Part shown: positions 1-12,240 of the stretch, piece after piece | Numbering within the stretch: the stretch's first letter is position 1 | How the letters are laid out: every line of letters starts with the position of its first letter | Assembly (NCBI RefSeq): GCF_963678635.1 | Contig: NC_087064.1 | Coordinates: 66,209,548 to 66,273,547, forward strand | Length of the DNA stretch: 64,000 bases | Reading direction: 5' to 3' | Source: Symsagittifera roscoffensis | Taxonomy: Eukaryota; Xenacoelomorpha; Acoela; Convolutidae | Notes under the pieces: model-generated | The model's input: the letters and a program-made list of their open reading frames with translations, nothing else | Told to the model about the DNA's origin: nothing | The model's database searches: none | Made by a program: the position numbers and the translations under genes

Positions 1-849
1 ATAAGAATTTTTTTAAAAACAATTTGAATTAGGACAGTAAAAATTGTTGTTCGGACAAAGTACACTCCGAACACTCCAAGGAAACCATTGTCGAGTCGAA
101 ACTAGGCTAGTTAGAAGATCTTGCCAATCCGTTTTGCCAATCCGTAAGGGTCCTATATTTTAACGTGTTTGATTTAGTGGATTCATCAATCCGGAAGGGT
201 CCAAATAGCAATGTATTTGGCACATTTTTTCAGCTGGAATGTTTTAAATCGGGTCTTTTGCATTGAACTAGGAGAGTATAGGCCTTTTGAGCTCGGATCA
301 ATAAATTTTAGGTCAAAAAGTCAAGAACTGCTAAAAAAAAAAAGTTAGGCGGAACCTATAAGTGAGATAGTTTTTGAACCTTAGAAAACAGAAATTTTGG
401 TTAATAACTTTGGAACTACTGGACAGATCCAGTTGATCTTGGTACCACTAGATCAGAAATTAGGTGAGCTTACTCATAGAGTCTTCAATTATTCGAAAAA
501 GACAGCGTAAATTTTTTTTAAGTTTGTTTTTATCAAAATTACCAATTTGCGAAGGTAGACCCTTCACGTTTTGGAATTTTTTTTTTTGGAAAGCCCTTAT
601 ACCCCTACCAGATGGTAGTAACGGTTGAATAAGGCAATTTTACGCTGTTATAGACAAAAAGAGAGGGCTAAAGAACCAAGGAAACCATTGTCGAGTCGAA
701 ACTAGGCTAGTTAGAAGATCTTTCACAGTTGAGTAGAATAGTAAAATAAGAAGCTTAACTACGATCCGGAAGGGTCTAGGGACGGAAATACACGCTTCCT
801 AGTTAGTTTCTACAGCATAATAGCATCGTAGTAGGTATCCGGAGCTGTC
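1..849. repeat. Copy 1 of a long interspersed repeat
   Basis: No gene is visible here. Bases 161-840 match 3901-4580 almost base for base, and match less closely about 2338-2740 and 5721-6396. Shared landmarks are a GATTTAGTGGATTCATCAAT block, a GCGAAGGTAGACCCTTCACG block and a GAACCAAGGAAACCATTGTC block. The start (1-80) matches 2215, 3784 and 5603. At about 840 this copy jumps straight into the minisatellite. Compared with the copy at 4580 it lacks about 245 bp of the array, consistent with recombination between two ATCCGGA motifs. Confidence 0.8.
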
Positions 850-1098
850 CTTATTTTGCCAATCCGGAAGGGTACCAATTTTGCGAATCCAGAGGGGTCC
901 TATTTTTGCCAATCCGGAAGGGTACCAATTTTGCCAATCCAGAGGGGTCCTATTTTTGCCAATCCGGAAGGGTACCAATTTTGCCAATCCAGAGGGGTCC
1001 TATTTTGCCAATACGGAAGGGTCCCATATATGTCAGTCCGGAGGGGTCCCAATTTTGCCAATCCATAAGGGTCCCAATTTTGCCAATCCGTAAGGGTC
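850..1098. repeat. Minisatellite array A (~25-bp unit, about 10 copies)
   Basis: This is a tandem array of a roughly 25-bp unit built on TTTTGCCAATCCGGAAGGGT followed by ACC or CCTAT. Variants read CCAGAGGGG, CCATAAGGG or CCGTAAGGG. The unit is not a multiple of three and lacks stop codons in most phases, so several frames on both strands stay open and give repetitive pseudo-peptides. I do not treat these as genes. The same array recurs at about 4575, 6392 and 9226. Confidence 0.85.
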
Positions 1099-1301
1099 CT
1101 ATATTTTGTCAAAACTTAAGTATACAAAAGAAAAGTATATGGTAAAGAATATTCGGTTATTAAGTGTCAGTCTAGAAACCAGTGACTGCACTGGTAACTT
1201 GCCTTTTAAAAGGACCAGAGTAAAACAAAACAGGTCTCAACCCGGATATTCGCGACACTAAGTCAAGTTTGAATAAGAGTTTTCTTTTTATTCGAAAAAG
1301 A
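1099..1301. repeat. Right flank of the minisatellite unit
   Basis: The block beginning TTTGTCAAAACTTAAGTATA matches 5088, 7004 and 9838 almost perfectly, so each array has the same right-hand flank. At about 1275 this copy leaves the shared sequence (the others continue TTTGTCACTGATTTG) and enters the unit duplicated at 2873. Confidence 0.75.
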
Positions 1302-4300
1302 AAACTCACGTACCAGGAAGGGTGGGGAATTGGCCGTCCCGTCGTTCCCTGACAGGTTTGTGACCAAAAACACTTAAAGATATTCAGGAAACCAAACAAA
1401 AAGTAGAATAGTACCTTAGAAATAAAAACATTAAAAACAACCGAAAAAACCAAAAACAGTAAAAAGTATAAAATCAGTAGAAATCATCCCCACCAGACGA
1501 GATGTGATCCGACTCTCCCACTTGTTGTTGTTAGATAAATTGTTGTTACAGGCATTTGTATCAATCAGGATCGTTACGATCAAATTTGTGGCTCGTTTGT
1601 GGTGCTTGTACTGTAGGGTTTCTTGAGTATTTAAGAACGTTAATGCTGACTTGCGCTCAATTGAGAAGGGTCGTGGGAGACGACTGATCCGGCAAGCAGT
1701 ACAAGGAGCAACAAGAAGGGGCTCAACGACAACAACAATCGACTGTTGGGTATGGTTAACAAGGTTTGTATCCCTTTTGGTACAAAAAGTAAGATATCAA
1801 TCTGTGGGGGGCTCGACCGTGACTGCACTGTAGTAACCCTTCACCGAGTTGCGAATTTCAGAGTTAAGCACCTTAATTCGGGTATTGAACAAACCCGGAG
1901 GGGTATAATTTTACTAGTATTACTAATTATACAGCCTAAATTAATACTCCTATACCGTTTTTCAGTGAAAAACACAGTAAGCAGACCGGTTTTTAGGGTC
2001 AAAATAGCGATATTTTGATCCCCCCACAAATCGCGATTTTTGAGATATCGATACTTTTTGAAACATAAAAAAGCGCAAAATTAGTAATTTACATCGTAAC
2101 TGTACTAGTATAGTAGGTAGAACCGGTTCAGTTTAGTTCAGAAGTGGTTGGAACTAATTGGGTACCAAAAGACTGAATTTTATTGATTTTTGAAAAAAAA
2201 CGAATGCTACAAAATAAGAATTTTTTTAAAAACAATTTGAATTAGGACAGTAAAAATTGTTGTTCGGACAAAGTACACTAGTGAATCGACAGGTTTTAAA
2301 ACCCGTTTGCCAATAACCTTCCGGGTTACTTAACGTGTTTGATTTAGTGGATTCATCAATCCGGAAGGGTCCAAATAGCAATGTTTTTGGCACATTTTTT
2401 CAGCTGGAATGTTTTAAATTGGGTCTTTTGCATTGAACTAGGAGAGTATAGGCCTTTTGAGCTCGGATCAATCATTTTTAGGTCAAAAAGTCAAGAATTG
2501 CTAGGCGGAACCTATAAGTGAGATAATTTTTGAACTCTAGAAAACAGAAGTTTTGGTTGATAACTTTGGAACTACTGGACAGATCCAGTTGATCATAGTA
2601 CCACTAGATCAGAAATTAGGTGAGCTTACTCATAAAGCCTTCAATTATTCGAAAAAGAAAGCGTATAGTTTTTTTAAGTTTGTTTTTAGCAAAATTACCC
2701 ATTTGCGAAGGTAGACCCTTCACGTTTTGGATTTTTTTTTGGCCGGCAGAACCACTAACGAGCATTCCGCGCCGAGCGGATGCGCAAAGCAGGGCCCTAA
2801 CCGGAAGTTTAGTTCGGAACGCGGAAGCCTTCCGCATTCCCGTGAATAGCTTTTCAACCTAGTTAAGACCGAAAACTCACGTACCAGGAAGGGTGGGGAA
2901 TTGGCCGTCCCGTTGTTCCCTGACAGGTTTGTGACCAAAAACACTTAAAGATATTCAGGAAACCAAACAAAAAGTAGAATAGTACCTTAGAAATAAAAAC
3001 ATTAAAAACAACCGAAAAAACCAAAAACAGTAAAAAGTATAAAATCAGTAGAAATCATCCCCACCAGACGAGATGTGATCCGACTCTCCCACTTGTTGTT
3101 GTTAGATAAATTGTTGTTACAGGCATTTGTATCAATCAGGATCGTTACGATCAAATTTGTGGCTCGTTTGTGGTGCTTGTACTGTAGGGTTTCTTGAGTA
3201 TTTAAGAACGTTAATGCTGACTTGCGCTCAATTGAGAAGGGTCGTGGGAGACGACTGATCCGGCAAGCAGTACAAGGAGCAACAAGAAGGGGCTCAACGA
3301 CAACAACAATCGACTGTTGGGTATGGTTAACAAGGTTTGTATCCCTTTTGGTACAAAAAGTAAGATATCAATCTGTGGGGGGCTCGACCGTGACTGCACT
3401 GTAGTAACCCTTCACCGAGTTGCGAATTTCAGAGTTAAGCACCTTAATTCGGGTATTGAACAAACCCGGAGGGGTATAATTTTACTAGTATTACTAATTA
3501 TACAGCCTAAATTAATACTCCTATACCGTTTTTCAGTGAAAAACACAGTAAGCAGACCAGTTTTTAGGGTCAAAATAGCGATATTTTGATCCCCCCACAA
3601 ATCGCGATTTTTGAGATATCGATATTTTTTGAAACATAAAAAAGCGCAAAATTAGTAATTTACATCGTAACTGTACTAGTATAGTAGGTAGAACCGGTTC
3701 AGTATAGTTCAGAAGTGGTTGGAACTAATTGGGTACCAAAAGACTGAATTTTATTGATTTTTGAAAAAAACTAATGCTACAAAATAAGAATTTTTTTAAA
3801 AACAATTTGAATTAGGACAGTAAAAATTGCTGTTCGGACAAAGTACACTAGTGAATCGACAGGTTTTAAAACCCGTTTGCCAATAACCTTCCGGGTTACT
3901 TAACGTGTTTGATTTAGTGGATTCATCAATCCGGAAGGGTCCAAATAGCAATGTATTTGGCACATTTTTTCAGCTGGAATGTTTTAAATCGGGTCTTTTG
4001 CATTGAACTAGGAGAGTATAGGCCTTTTGAGCTCGGATCAATAAATTTTAGGTCAAAAAGTCAAGAACTGCTAAAAAAAAAAAGTTAGGCGGAACCTATA
4101 AGTGAGATAGTTTTTGAACCTTAGAAAACAGAAATTTTGGTTAATAACTTTGGAACTACTGGACAGATCCAGTTGATCTTGGTACCACTAGATCAGAAAT
4201 TAGGTGAGCTTACTCATAGAGTCTTCAATTATTCGAAAAAGACAGCGTAAATTTTTTTTAAGTTTGTTTTTATCAAAATTACCAATTTGCGAAGGTAGAC

Positions 4301-4320
4301 CCTTCACGTTTTGGAATTTT
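1302..4320. repeat. Tandem duplication with 1571-bp offset
   Basis: 1302-2740 is repeated at about 2873-4320 with very few differences; identical blocks at 1640-2018 and 3211-3589 give an offset of 1571. Between the copies, 2741-2872 is a unique, more GC-rich linker containing GGCCGGCAGAACC. The unit contains short open frames of 60-90 codons in several phases, but none has recognisable protein character. The part from about 2030 (TTTTTGAGATATCG) also recurs at 5424, so the unit is a mosaic of repeat modules. Function unknown. Confidence 0.8.
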
Positions 4321-5423
4321 TTTTTTTGGAAAGCCCTTATACCCCTACCAGATGGTAGTAACGGTTGAATAAGGCAATTTTACGCTGTTATAGACAAAAA
4401 GAGAGGGCTAAAGAACCAAGGAAACCATTGTCGAGTCGAAACTAGGCTAGTTAGAAGATCTTTCACAGTTGAGTAGAATAGTAAAATAAGAAGCTTAACT
4501 ACGATCCGGAAGGGTCTAGGGACGGAAATACACGCTTCCTAGTTAGTTTCTACAGCATAATAGCATCGTAGTAGGTATCCGGAAGGGTCTCGGGTGAGTT
4601 TTTTAAAAATCCACGAAAAGCTATTTTTACAAACCCGAAGGGGTCCCAATCCGGAGGGGTCCTATATTTATCAATCTGGAAGGGTCCTATTTTTGCCAAT
4701 CTGGAAGGGTCCCAATTTTGCTATTCCGGAGGGTTCCCAATTTTGCCAATCCCGGAGGGGTTCTATTTTGCCAATCTGGAGGAATCCTATTTTGCCAATC
4801 AGGAGGGGTCCTATTTTGCCAATCCGGAGCTGTCCTTATTTTGCCAATCCGGAAGGGTACCAATTTTGCGAATCCAGAGGGGTCCTATTTTTGCCAATCC
4901 GGAAGGGTACCAATTTTGCCAATCCAGAGGGGTCCTATTTTTGCCAATCCGGAAGGGTACCAATTTTGCCAATCCAGAGGGGTCCTATTTTGCCAATACG
5001 GAAGGGTCCCATATATGTCAGTCCGGAGGGGTCCCAATTTTGCCAATCCATAAGGGTCCCAATTTTGCCAATCCGTAAGGGTCCTATATTTTGTCAAAAC
5101 TTAAGTATACAAAAGAAAAGTATATGGTAAAGAATATTCGGTTATTAAGTGTCAGTCTAGAAACCAGTGACTGCACTGGTAACTTGCCTTTTAAAAGGAC
5201 CAGAGTAAAACAAAACAGGTCTCAACCCGGATATTCGCGACACTAAGTCAAGTTTGAATAAGAGTTTGTCACTGATTTGTATTGTTTTTAAATCCAAATC
5301 AATTTTTGGAAAAGTAATTGCCTTAGGATTATAGTAGGTCTAGCTCGGGCAATCCGAAGGCAGATACGTAACACAGGACTCGGTGGGTGCAATAGACGCC
5401 CACTTGAGAAAAATACTGCCGTC
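4321..5423. repeat. Repeat copy with minisatellite array B
   Basis: 4321-4570 continues the long repeat, about 4575-5083 is a roughly 20-unit minisatellite, and 5088-5423 is the common right flank ending in ACTGCCGTCAAG. The left part of the array has degenerate units (CAATCTGGAGGAATCC, CAATCAGGAGGGG) missing from array A. Long open frames across the array (up to 178 codons) are by-products of the stop-poor repeat. Confidence 0.8.
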
Positions 5424-7342
5424 AAGTTTTTGAGATATCGATATTTTTTGAAACAGAAAAAAGCGCAAAATTAGTAATTTACATCGTAACTGTACTAGTA
5501 TAGTAGGTAGAACCGGTTCAGTTTAGTTCAGAAGTGGTTGGAACTAATTGGGTACCAAAAGACTGAATTTTATTGATTTTTGAAAAAAACGAATGCTACA
5601 AAATAAGAATTTTTTTAAAAACAATTTGAATTAGGACAGTAAAAATTGTTGTTCGGACAAAGTACACTAGTGAATCGACAGGTTTTAAAACCCGTTTGCC
5701 AATAACCTTCCGGGTTACCTAACGTGTTTGATTTAGTGGATTCATCAATCCGGAAGGGTCCAAATAGCAATGTTTTTGGCACATTTTTTCAGCTGGAATG
5801 TTTTAAATTGGGTCTTTTGCATTGAACTAGGAGAGTATAGGCCTTTTGAGCTCGGATCAATCATTTTTAGGTCAAAAAGTCAAGAATTGCTAAAAAAAAG
5901 TTAGGCGGAACCTATAAGTGAGATAATTTTTGAACCTTAGAAAACAGAAATTTTGGTTAATAACTTTGGAACTACTGGACAAATCTAGTTGATCTTGGTA
6001 CCACTAGATCAGAAATTAAGTGAGCTTACTCATAGAGCCTTCAATTATTCGAAAAAGAAAGCGTAAATTTTTTTTAAGTTTGTTTTTATCAAAATTACCA
6101 ATTTGCGAAGGTAGACCCTTCACGTTTTGGAATTTTCTTTTTTGGAAAGCCCTTATACCCCTACCAGATGGTAGTAACGGTTGAATAAGACAATTTTACG
6201 CTGTTATAGACAAAAAGAGAGGGCTAAAGAACCAAGGAAACCATTGTCGAGTCGAAACTAGGCTAGTTAGAAGATCTTTCACAGTTGAGTAGAATAGTAA
6301 AATAAGAAGCTTAACTACGATCCGGAAGGGTCTAGGGACGGAAATACACGCTTCCTAGTTAGTTCCTACAGCATAATAGCATCGTAGTAGGTATCCGGAA
6401 GGGTCTCGGGTGATTTTTTTAAAAATCCACGAAAAGCTATTTTTACAAACCCGAAGGGGTCCCAATCCGGAGGGGTCCTATATTTATCAATCTGGAAGGG
6501 TCCTATTTTTGCAAATCCGGAAGGGTCCCAATTTTGCTATTCCGGAGGGTTCCCAATTTTGCCAATCCCGGAGGGGTTCTATTTTGCCAATCTGGAGGAA
6601 TCCTATTTTGCCAATCAGGAGGGGTCCTATTTTGCCAATCCGGAGCTGTCCTTATTTTGCCAATCCGGAAGGGTACCAATTTTGCCAATCCAGAGGGGTC
6701 CTATTTTTGCCAATCCGGAAGGGTACCAATTTTGCCAATCCAGAGGGGTCCTATTTTTGCCAATCCGGAAGGGTACCAATTTTGCCAATCCAGAGGGGTC
6801 CTATTTTTGCCAATCCGGAAGGGTACCAATTTTGCCAATCCAGAGGGGTCCTATTTTTGCCAATCCGGAAGGGTACCAATTTTGCCAATCCAGAGGGGTC
6901 CTATTTTGCCAATACGGAAGGGTCCCATATAAGTCAGTCCGGAGGGGTCCCAATTTTGCCAATCCATAAGGGTCCCAATTTTGCCAATCCGTAAGGGTCC
7001 TATATTTTGTCAAAACTTAAGTATACAAAAGAAAAGTATATGGTAAAGAATATTCGGTTATTAAGTGTCAGTCTAGAAACCAGTGACTGCACTGGTAACT
7101 TGCCTTTTAAAAGGACCAGAGTAAAACAAAACAGGTCTCAACCCGGATATTCGCGACACTAAGTCAAGTTTGAATAAGAGTTTGTCACTGATTTGTATTG
7201 TTTTTAAATCCAAATCAATTTTTGGAAAAGTAATTGCCTTAGGATTATAGTAGGTCTAGCTCGGGCAATCCGAAGGCAGATACGTAACACAGGACTCGGT
7301 GGGTGCAATAGACGCCCACTTGAGAAAAATACTGCCGTCAAG
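5424..7342. repeat. Repeat copy with minisatellite array C
   Basis: 5424 onward repeats the module seen at about 2040 and 3610, then the long-repeat body (5603-6391), a roughly 24-unit minisatellite (6392-6999) and the common right flank. At 7343 the flank joins retroelement sequence (TCTTATCTGTTTGG), whereas at 5424 the same flank joins TTTTTGAGATATCG. The junction base marks the left limit of the gypsy-like element as seen here. Confidence 0.75.
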
Positions 7343-8912
7343 TCTTATCTGTTTGGTGCTCTTTCATTAGAGACAGGTTCGACTATTGTTTTGCAACTGA
7401 CTAAAGTACAAAAAACATATATTTTTCATTGATTATGCTTTATTTTGCTTCATTTTTGGTTTTAAATCAATAACATCTGTTCTTGATTGGGTAGAGAGCG
7501 CACTATCTTTTAAATATATTGATATCATCAGACTGTGCTAGCCTCATATCATTGCAACCAATAATCAATCATTTTGAATAAATTTATATACGCTGTACTG
7601 TGACAACATACAAGTATTCGTGGTCACTATTTAAGTGAGACTTTTGGAATTTATTGTGTTGTGTTATTATTATCAGTAGTCAAACAATAAGGACACTAGC
7701 AATCGAATTGAGCGTATAGGCAATAAAAAGTGATAAATCGAAGATGAGTCTGGACAAGTCAAGGATACCTAAACTAAGTGATAGCTCTAGGAAGTTAATA
7801 CAAGAGAAACAAAGAAAAGCTATGAACGATCCTTTTGTGGAGAGGATCGCACGAACCTGGACCGACAAAGGGAAGAAAGTCTGAGGCGGAATGATTGAAA
7901 CCAGGTATCAAAAGTCCTCAGAAGGACAAAAAGCAACGTTAGAAGCAGAGGTCTATCCGCACGCTGCCATGGATGAGAACCGGGAAGGACATGGACCGGA
8001 CGGAAGGGAGTGGAAACAGAAGATTGGCGAGTGAACCTACTCCGGAAGACCAAGGCCAAGATTTTGCCACTTCCACCGGGACGCCAGACCGAGAAGAGAT
8101 GTAGGAACTCTCCGACATCTCTACTGAAAACGTGGCTACTACAAGATCACCCACAGACAACACTATGATGGATGGTGTGACGGAGAAACCGGCAACATTC
8201 TCCTCGTTTTCAGAGAGAATGAAGAACAATTTGTGAAACTTCTTTCCATTTACCATGGGAACGGGTACCGACGATGAAGCAGAATCCCAGGAAGAAGAGG
8301 ACGACGATGACGAGCAAGATGACTTTGGATCTCAAACAGCCTCAATAGTTCGACTCAGGAGAATGATGGATACACCAATAGAGAGAATGGCTCTGTGGAC
8401 CGATTTGGTGTGATCAGGACAATAAGCAAGACCACAAATGGATCAGGCCAATCAGGAAACTTTGTGACCATGACGAACTCGGAGATGCCAACCGGGAAGA
8501 ACAGAAACACGGGGCTATGTAACCCACCTGCGGAGCCAGAAGTGGATCATGAAGAGACGTCGAGGCAGAGAATCAAGACCCGAGTCTCGACCAGCACCAA
8601 GCTACCTGGAACCGATAGGATGACACCACCCCTTGTGACGCCATTAGTGGACAGTGGAGCATCAGTCGAAGAAGCCTTGACCAACATAGTGGACAGCATA
8701 GGAGAACAGAATGAACAGATGTCTTTAAGAATGAGTGAACTAGAGAGCGCAGTCCACGTTGAGAGAGAAAACCTGCGGGAAGAGATCAACCGCAACAGAC
8801 AAGAAGTTAGCAGAAGCGAAAAACGCTTGAAGGAGAGGACGGATGAACATTTGGCCAAGAATTTGTCGCGAATGACGAGGGAAGCTGAGCAGAGATAGTT
8901 ACGGTTGAGAGA
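7343..8912 (+). mobile_element. Truncated Ty3/gypsy-like element: 5' region and gag start
   Basis: This is the partial copy created by the 2834-bp duplication. It matches 10180-11745 and stops inside gag. It carries a non-coding leader, a 46-codon ORF at about 7744 (MSLDKSRIPKLSDSSRKL) that ends at a TGA, an acidic ORF around 8255-8413 and a coiled-coil ORF at 8395-8898. It has no enzymatic domain and cannot be autonomous. Confidence 0.8.
8395..8898 (+). pseudogene. Gag fragment, coiled-coil region (duplicate copy)
   Basis: This 167-codon open frame is identical in layout to 11229-11732. Its C-terminal third is rich in Glu, Arg and Lys with heptad-like spacing (VERENLREEINRNRQE), consistent with a coiled coil. 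The frame ends at a TAG that also ends the longer copy. Immediately downstream the retroelement sequence is cut off by the duplication junction. It is a broken gag piece with no expected function of its own. Confidence 0.6.
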
Positions 8913-8913
8913 T

Positions 8914-10179
8914 AGTTTGTTTTTATCAAAATTACCAATTTGCGAAGGTAGACCCTTCACGTTTTGGAATTTTTTTTGGAAAGCCCTTATACCCCTACCA
9001 AATGGTAGTAACGGTTGAATAAGGCAATTTTACGCTGTTATAGACAAAAAGAGAGGGCTAAAGAACCAAGGAAACCATTGTCGAGTCGAAACTAGGCTAG
9101 TTAGAAGATCTTTCACAGTTGAGTAGAATAGTAAAATAAGAAGCTTAACTACGATCCGGAAGGGTCTAGGGACGGAAATACACGCTTCCTAGTTAGTTCC
9201 TACAGCATAATAGCATCGTAGTAGGTATCCGGAAGGGTCTCGGGTGAGTTTTTTAAAAATCCACGAAAAGCTATTTTTACAAACCCGAAGGGGTCCCAAT
9301 CCGGAGGGGTCCTATATTTATCAATCTGGAAGGGTCCTATTTTTGCCAATCCGGAAGGGTCCCAATTTTGCTATTCCGGAGGGTTCCCAATTTTGCCAAT
9401 CCCGGAGGGGTTCTATTTTGCCAATCTGGAGGAATCCTATTTTGCCAATCAGGAGGGGTCCTATTTTGCCAATCCGGAGCTGTCCTTATTTTGCCAATCC
9501 GGAAGGGTACCAATTTTGCGAATCCAGAGGGGTCCTATTTTTGCCAATCCGGAAGGGTACCAATTTTGCCAATCCAGAGGGGTCCTATTTTTGCCAATCC
9601 GGAAGGGTACCAATTTTGCCAATCCAGAAGGGTCCTATTTTTGCCAATCCGGAAGGGTACCAATTTTGCCAATCCAGAGGGGTCCTATTTTTGCCAATCT
9701 GGAAGGGTACCAATTTTGCCAATCCAGAGGGGTCCTATTTTGCCAATACGGAAGGGTCCCATATATGTCAGTCCGGAGGGGTCCCAATTTTGCCAATCCA
9801 TAAGGGTCCGAATTTTGCCAATCCGTAAGGGTCCTATATTTTGTCAAAACTTAAGTATACAAAAGAAAAGTATATGGTAAAGAATATTCGGTTATTAAGT
9901 GTCAGTCTAGAAACCAGTGACTGCACTGGTAACTTGCCTTTTAAAAGGACCAGAGTAAAACAACACAGGTCTCAACCCGGATATTCGCGACACTAAGTCA
10001 AGTTTGAATAAGAGTTTGTCACTGATTTGTATTGTTGTTAAATCCAAATCAATTTTTGGAAAAGTAATTGCCTTAGGATTATAGTAGGTCTAGCTCGTGC
10101 AATCCGAAGGCAGATACGTAACACAGGACTCGGTGGGTGCAATAGACGCCCACTTGAGAAAAATACTGCCGTCAAGTCT
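8914..10179. repeat. Repeat copy with minisatellite array D
   Basis: This is the second copy of the 2834-bp unit: long-repeat body to about 9225, a roughly 24-unit minisatellite at 9226-9833 and the common right flank to about 10179. It differs from array C by scattered single-base changes, for example CCAGAAGGG for CCAGAGGGG at about 9625. No gene is supported. Confidence 0.85.
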
Positions 10180-10577
10180 TATCTGTTTGGTGCTCTTTCA
10201 TTAGAGACAGGTTCGACTATTGTTTTGCAACTGACTAAAGTACAAAAAACATATATTTTTCATTGATTATGCTTTATTTTGCTTCATTTTTGGTTTTAAA
10301 TCAATAACATCTGTTCTTGATTGGGTAGAGAGCGCACTATCTTTTAAATATATTGATATCATCAGACTGTGCTAGCCTCATATCATTGCAACCAATAATC
10401 AATCATTTTGAATAAATTTATATACGCTGTACTGTGACAACATACAAGTATTCGTGGTCACTATTTAAGTGAGACTTTTGGAATTTATTGTGTTGTGTTA
10501 TTATTATCAGTAGTCAAACAATAAGGACACTAGCAATCGAATTGAGCGTATAGGCAAAAAAAAGTGATAAATCGAAG

Positions 10578-12122
10578 ATGAGTCTGGACAAGTCAAGGAT
10601 ACCTAAACTAAGTGATAGCTCTAGGAAGTTAATACAAGAGAAACAAAGAAAAGCTATGAACGACCCTTTTGTGGAGAGGATCGCACGAACCTGGACCGAC
10701 AAAGGGAAGAAAGTCTGAGGCGGAATGATTGAAACCAGGTATCAAAAGTCCTCAGAAGGACAAAAAGCAACGTTAGAAGCAGAGGTCTATCCGCACGCTG
10801 CCATGGATGAGAACCGGGAAGGACATGGACCGGACGGAAGGGAGTGAAAACAGAAGATTGGCGAGTGAACCTACTCCGGAAGACCAAGGCCAAGATTTTG
10901 CCACTTCCACCGGGACGCCAGACCGAGAAGAGATGTAGGAACTCTCCGACATCTCTACTGAAAACGTGGCTACTACAAGATCACCCACAGACAACACTAT
11001 GATGGATGGTGTGACGGAGAAACCGGCAACATTCTCCTCGTTTTCAGAGAGAATGAAGAACAATTTGTGAAACTTCTTTCCATTTACCATGGGAACGGGT
11101 ACCGACGATGAAGCAGAATCCCAGGAAGAAGAGGACGACGATGACGAGCAAGATGACTTCGGATCTCAAACAGCCTCAATAGTTCGACTCAGGAGAATGA
11201 TGGATACACCAATAGAGAGAATGGCTCTGTGGACCGATTTGGTGTGATCAGGACAATAAGCAAGACCACAAATGGATCAGGCCAATCAGGAAACTTTGTG
11301 ACCATGACGAACTCGGAGATGCCAACCAGGAAGAACAGAAACACGGGGCTATGTAACCCACCTGCGGAGCCAGAAGTGGATCATGAAGAGACGTCGAGGC
11401 AGAGAATCAAGACCCGAGTCTCGACCAGCACCAAGCTACCTGGAACCGATAGGTTGACACCACCCCTTGTGACGCCATTAGTGGACAGTGGAGCATCAAT
11501 CGAAGAAGCCTTGACCAACATAGTGGACAGCATAGGAGAACAGAATGAACAGATGTCTTTAAGAATGAGTGAATTAGAGAGCGCAGTCCACGTTGAGAGA
11601 GAAAACCTGCGGGAAGAGATCAACCGCAACAGACAAGAAGTTAGCAGAAGCGAAAAACGCTTGAAGGAGAGGACGGATGAACATTTGGCCAAGAATTTGT
11701 CGCGAATGACGAGGGAAGCTGAGCAGAGATAGTTACGGTTGAGAGATGAAGTGGAGAAGTTGAGAATTCAACAAGAGCAGACTCTTGGGACTCTTGACAC
11801 TAAGATATACGCGATGATGGAGAGGCGAATTCAGGCTATCATGGATAGCTTGGATGGGCTACTAGGAAGCAGGAGTGGATCGAAGACTGGGGAGACAAAC
11901 TCAGCAGAGCCCTGCAGGGAGCCGAGAGTAACTTCAATTAACAACCCAATAGAAGAAGGACATATATATCCACTAGAGGAAGAGGCAGTTCATCCAGCTA
12001 TGCCACAGGAGAAAATAGGCCACGGGGCCCAAACATCAGAGGAAGTTCGACTGGCAATAGACCGACCTCAAACGATCGACCGACGCAAGAAACACATGCG
12101 ACTGGGAAATGCGATTCCTTGA
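10578..12122 (+). pseudogene. Gag N-terminal region, interrupted
   Basis: Coding fragments are a 46-codon ORF at 10578, an acidic ORF at 11089-11247 with a run of Glu and Asp, a coiled-coil ORF at 11229-11732 and its same-frame continuation at 11739-12122. The last two are separated only by a TAG at 11730-11732 inside the coiled coil, so one substitution explains the break; the others need frameshifts. Gag would form the particle shell. Capsid and nucleocapsid parts follow downstream. Confidence 0.6.
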
Positions 12123-12240
12123 ACTGGAATCATGCTAACCAAGGAAGAATTCATCCGAGCGATTCGAACAGAAGGGAAAACCCAGAGCCTCTATCGGGGG
12201 CAATGATGCTCAAGCAGGGCATTCAAGGGACGCAACATCA

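Larger units (their letters stand above)
6077..11745. repeat. 2834-bp tandem segmental duplication
   Basis: 6077-8912 and 8914-11745 are near-identical direct copies; matched blocks at 6410/9244, 7680/10514 and 8395/11229 all give an offset of 2834. Each copy contains part of the long repeat, a minisatellite array, the flank and the gag start of the retroelement. The copy junction at about 8912 joins gag sequence (GGTTGAGAGAT) directly to repeat sequence (AGTTTGTTTTTATC). Only a few substitutions separate the copies, so the duplication is recent. Confidence 0.9.

Noticed and set aside
2616-2944. Overlapping 70-80 codon ORFs on both strands
   Set aside because: They lie in repeat DNA and a unique linker, and none shows protein-like conservation between repeat copies.
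850-9833. Long open frames (up to 194 codons) across the minisatellite arrays as genes
   Set aside because: They follow from a stop-poor ~25-bp unit read in rotating phase. Similar frames are open in several phases and on both strands, with no start context, domains or splice sites.
4575-9833. CRISPR-like array
   Set aside because: Units are directly abutting with no unique spacers, and the window is eukaryotic.
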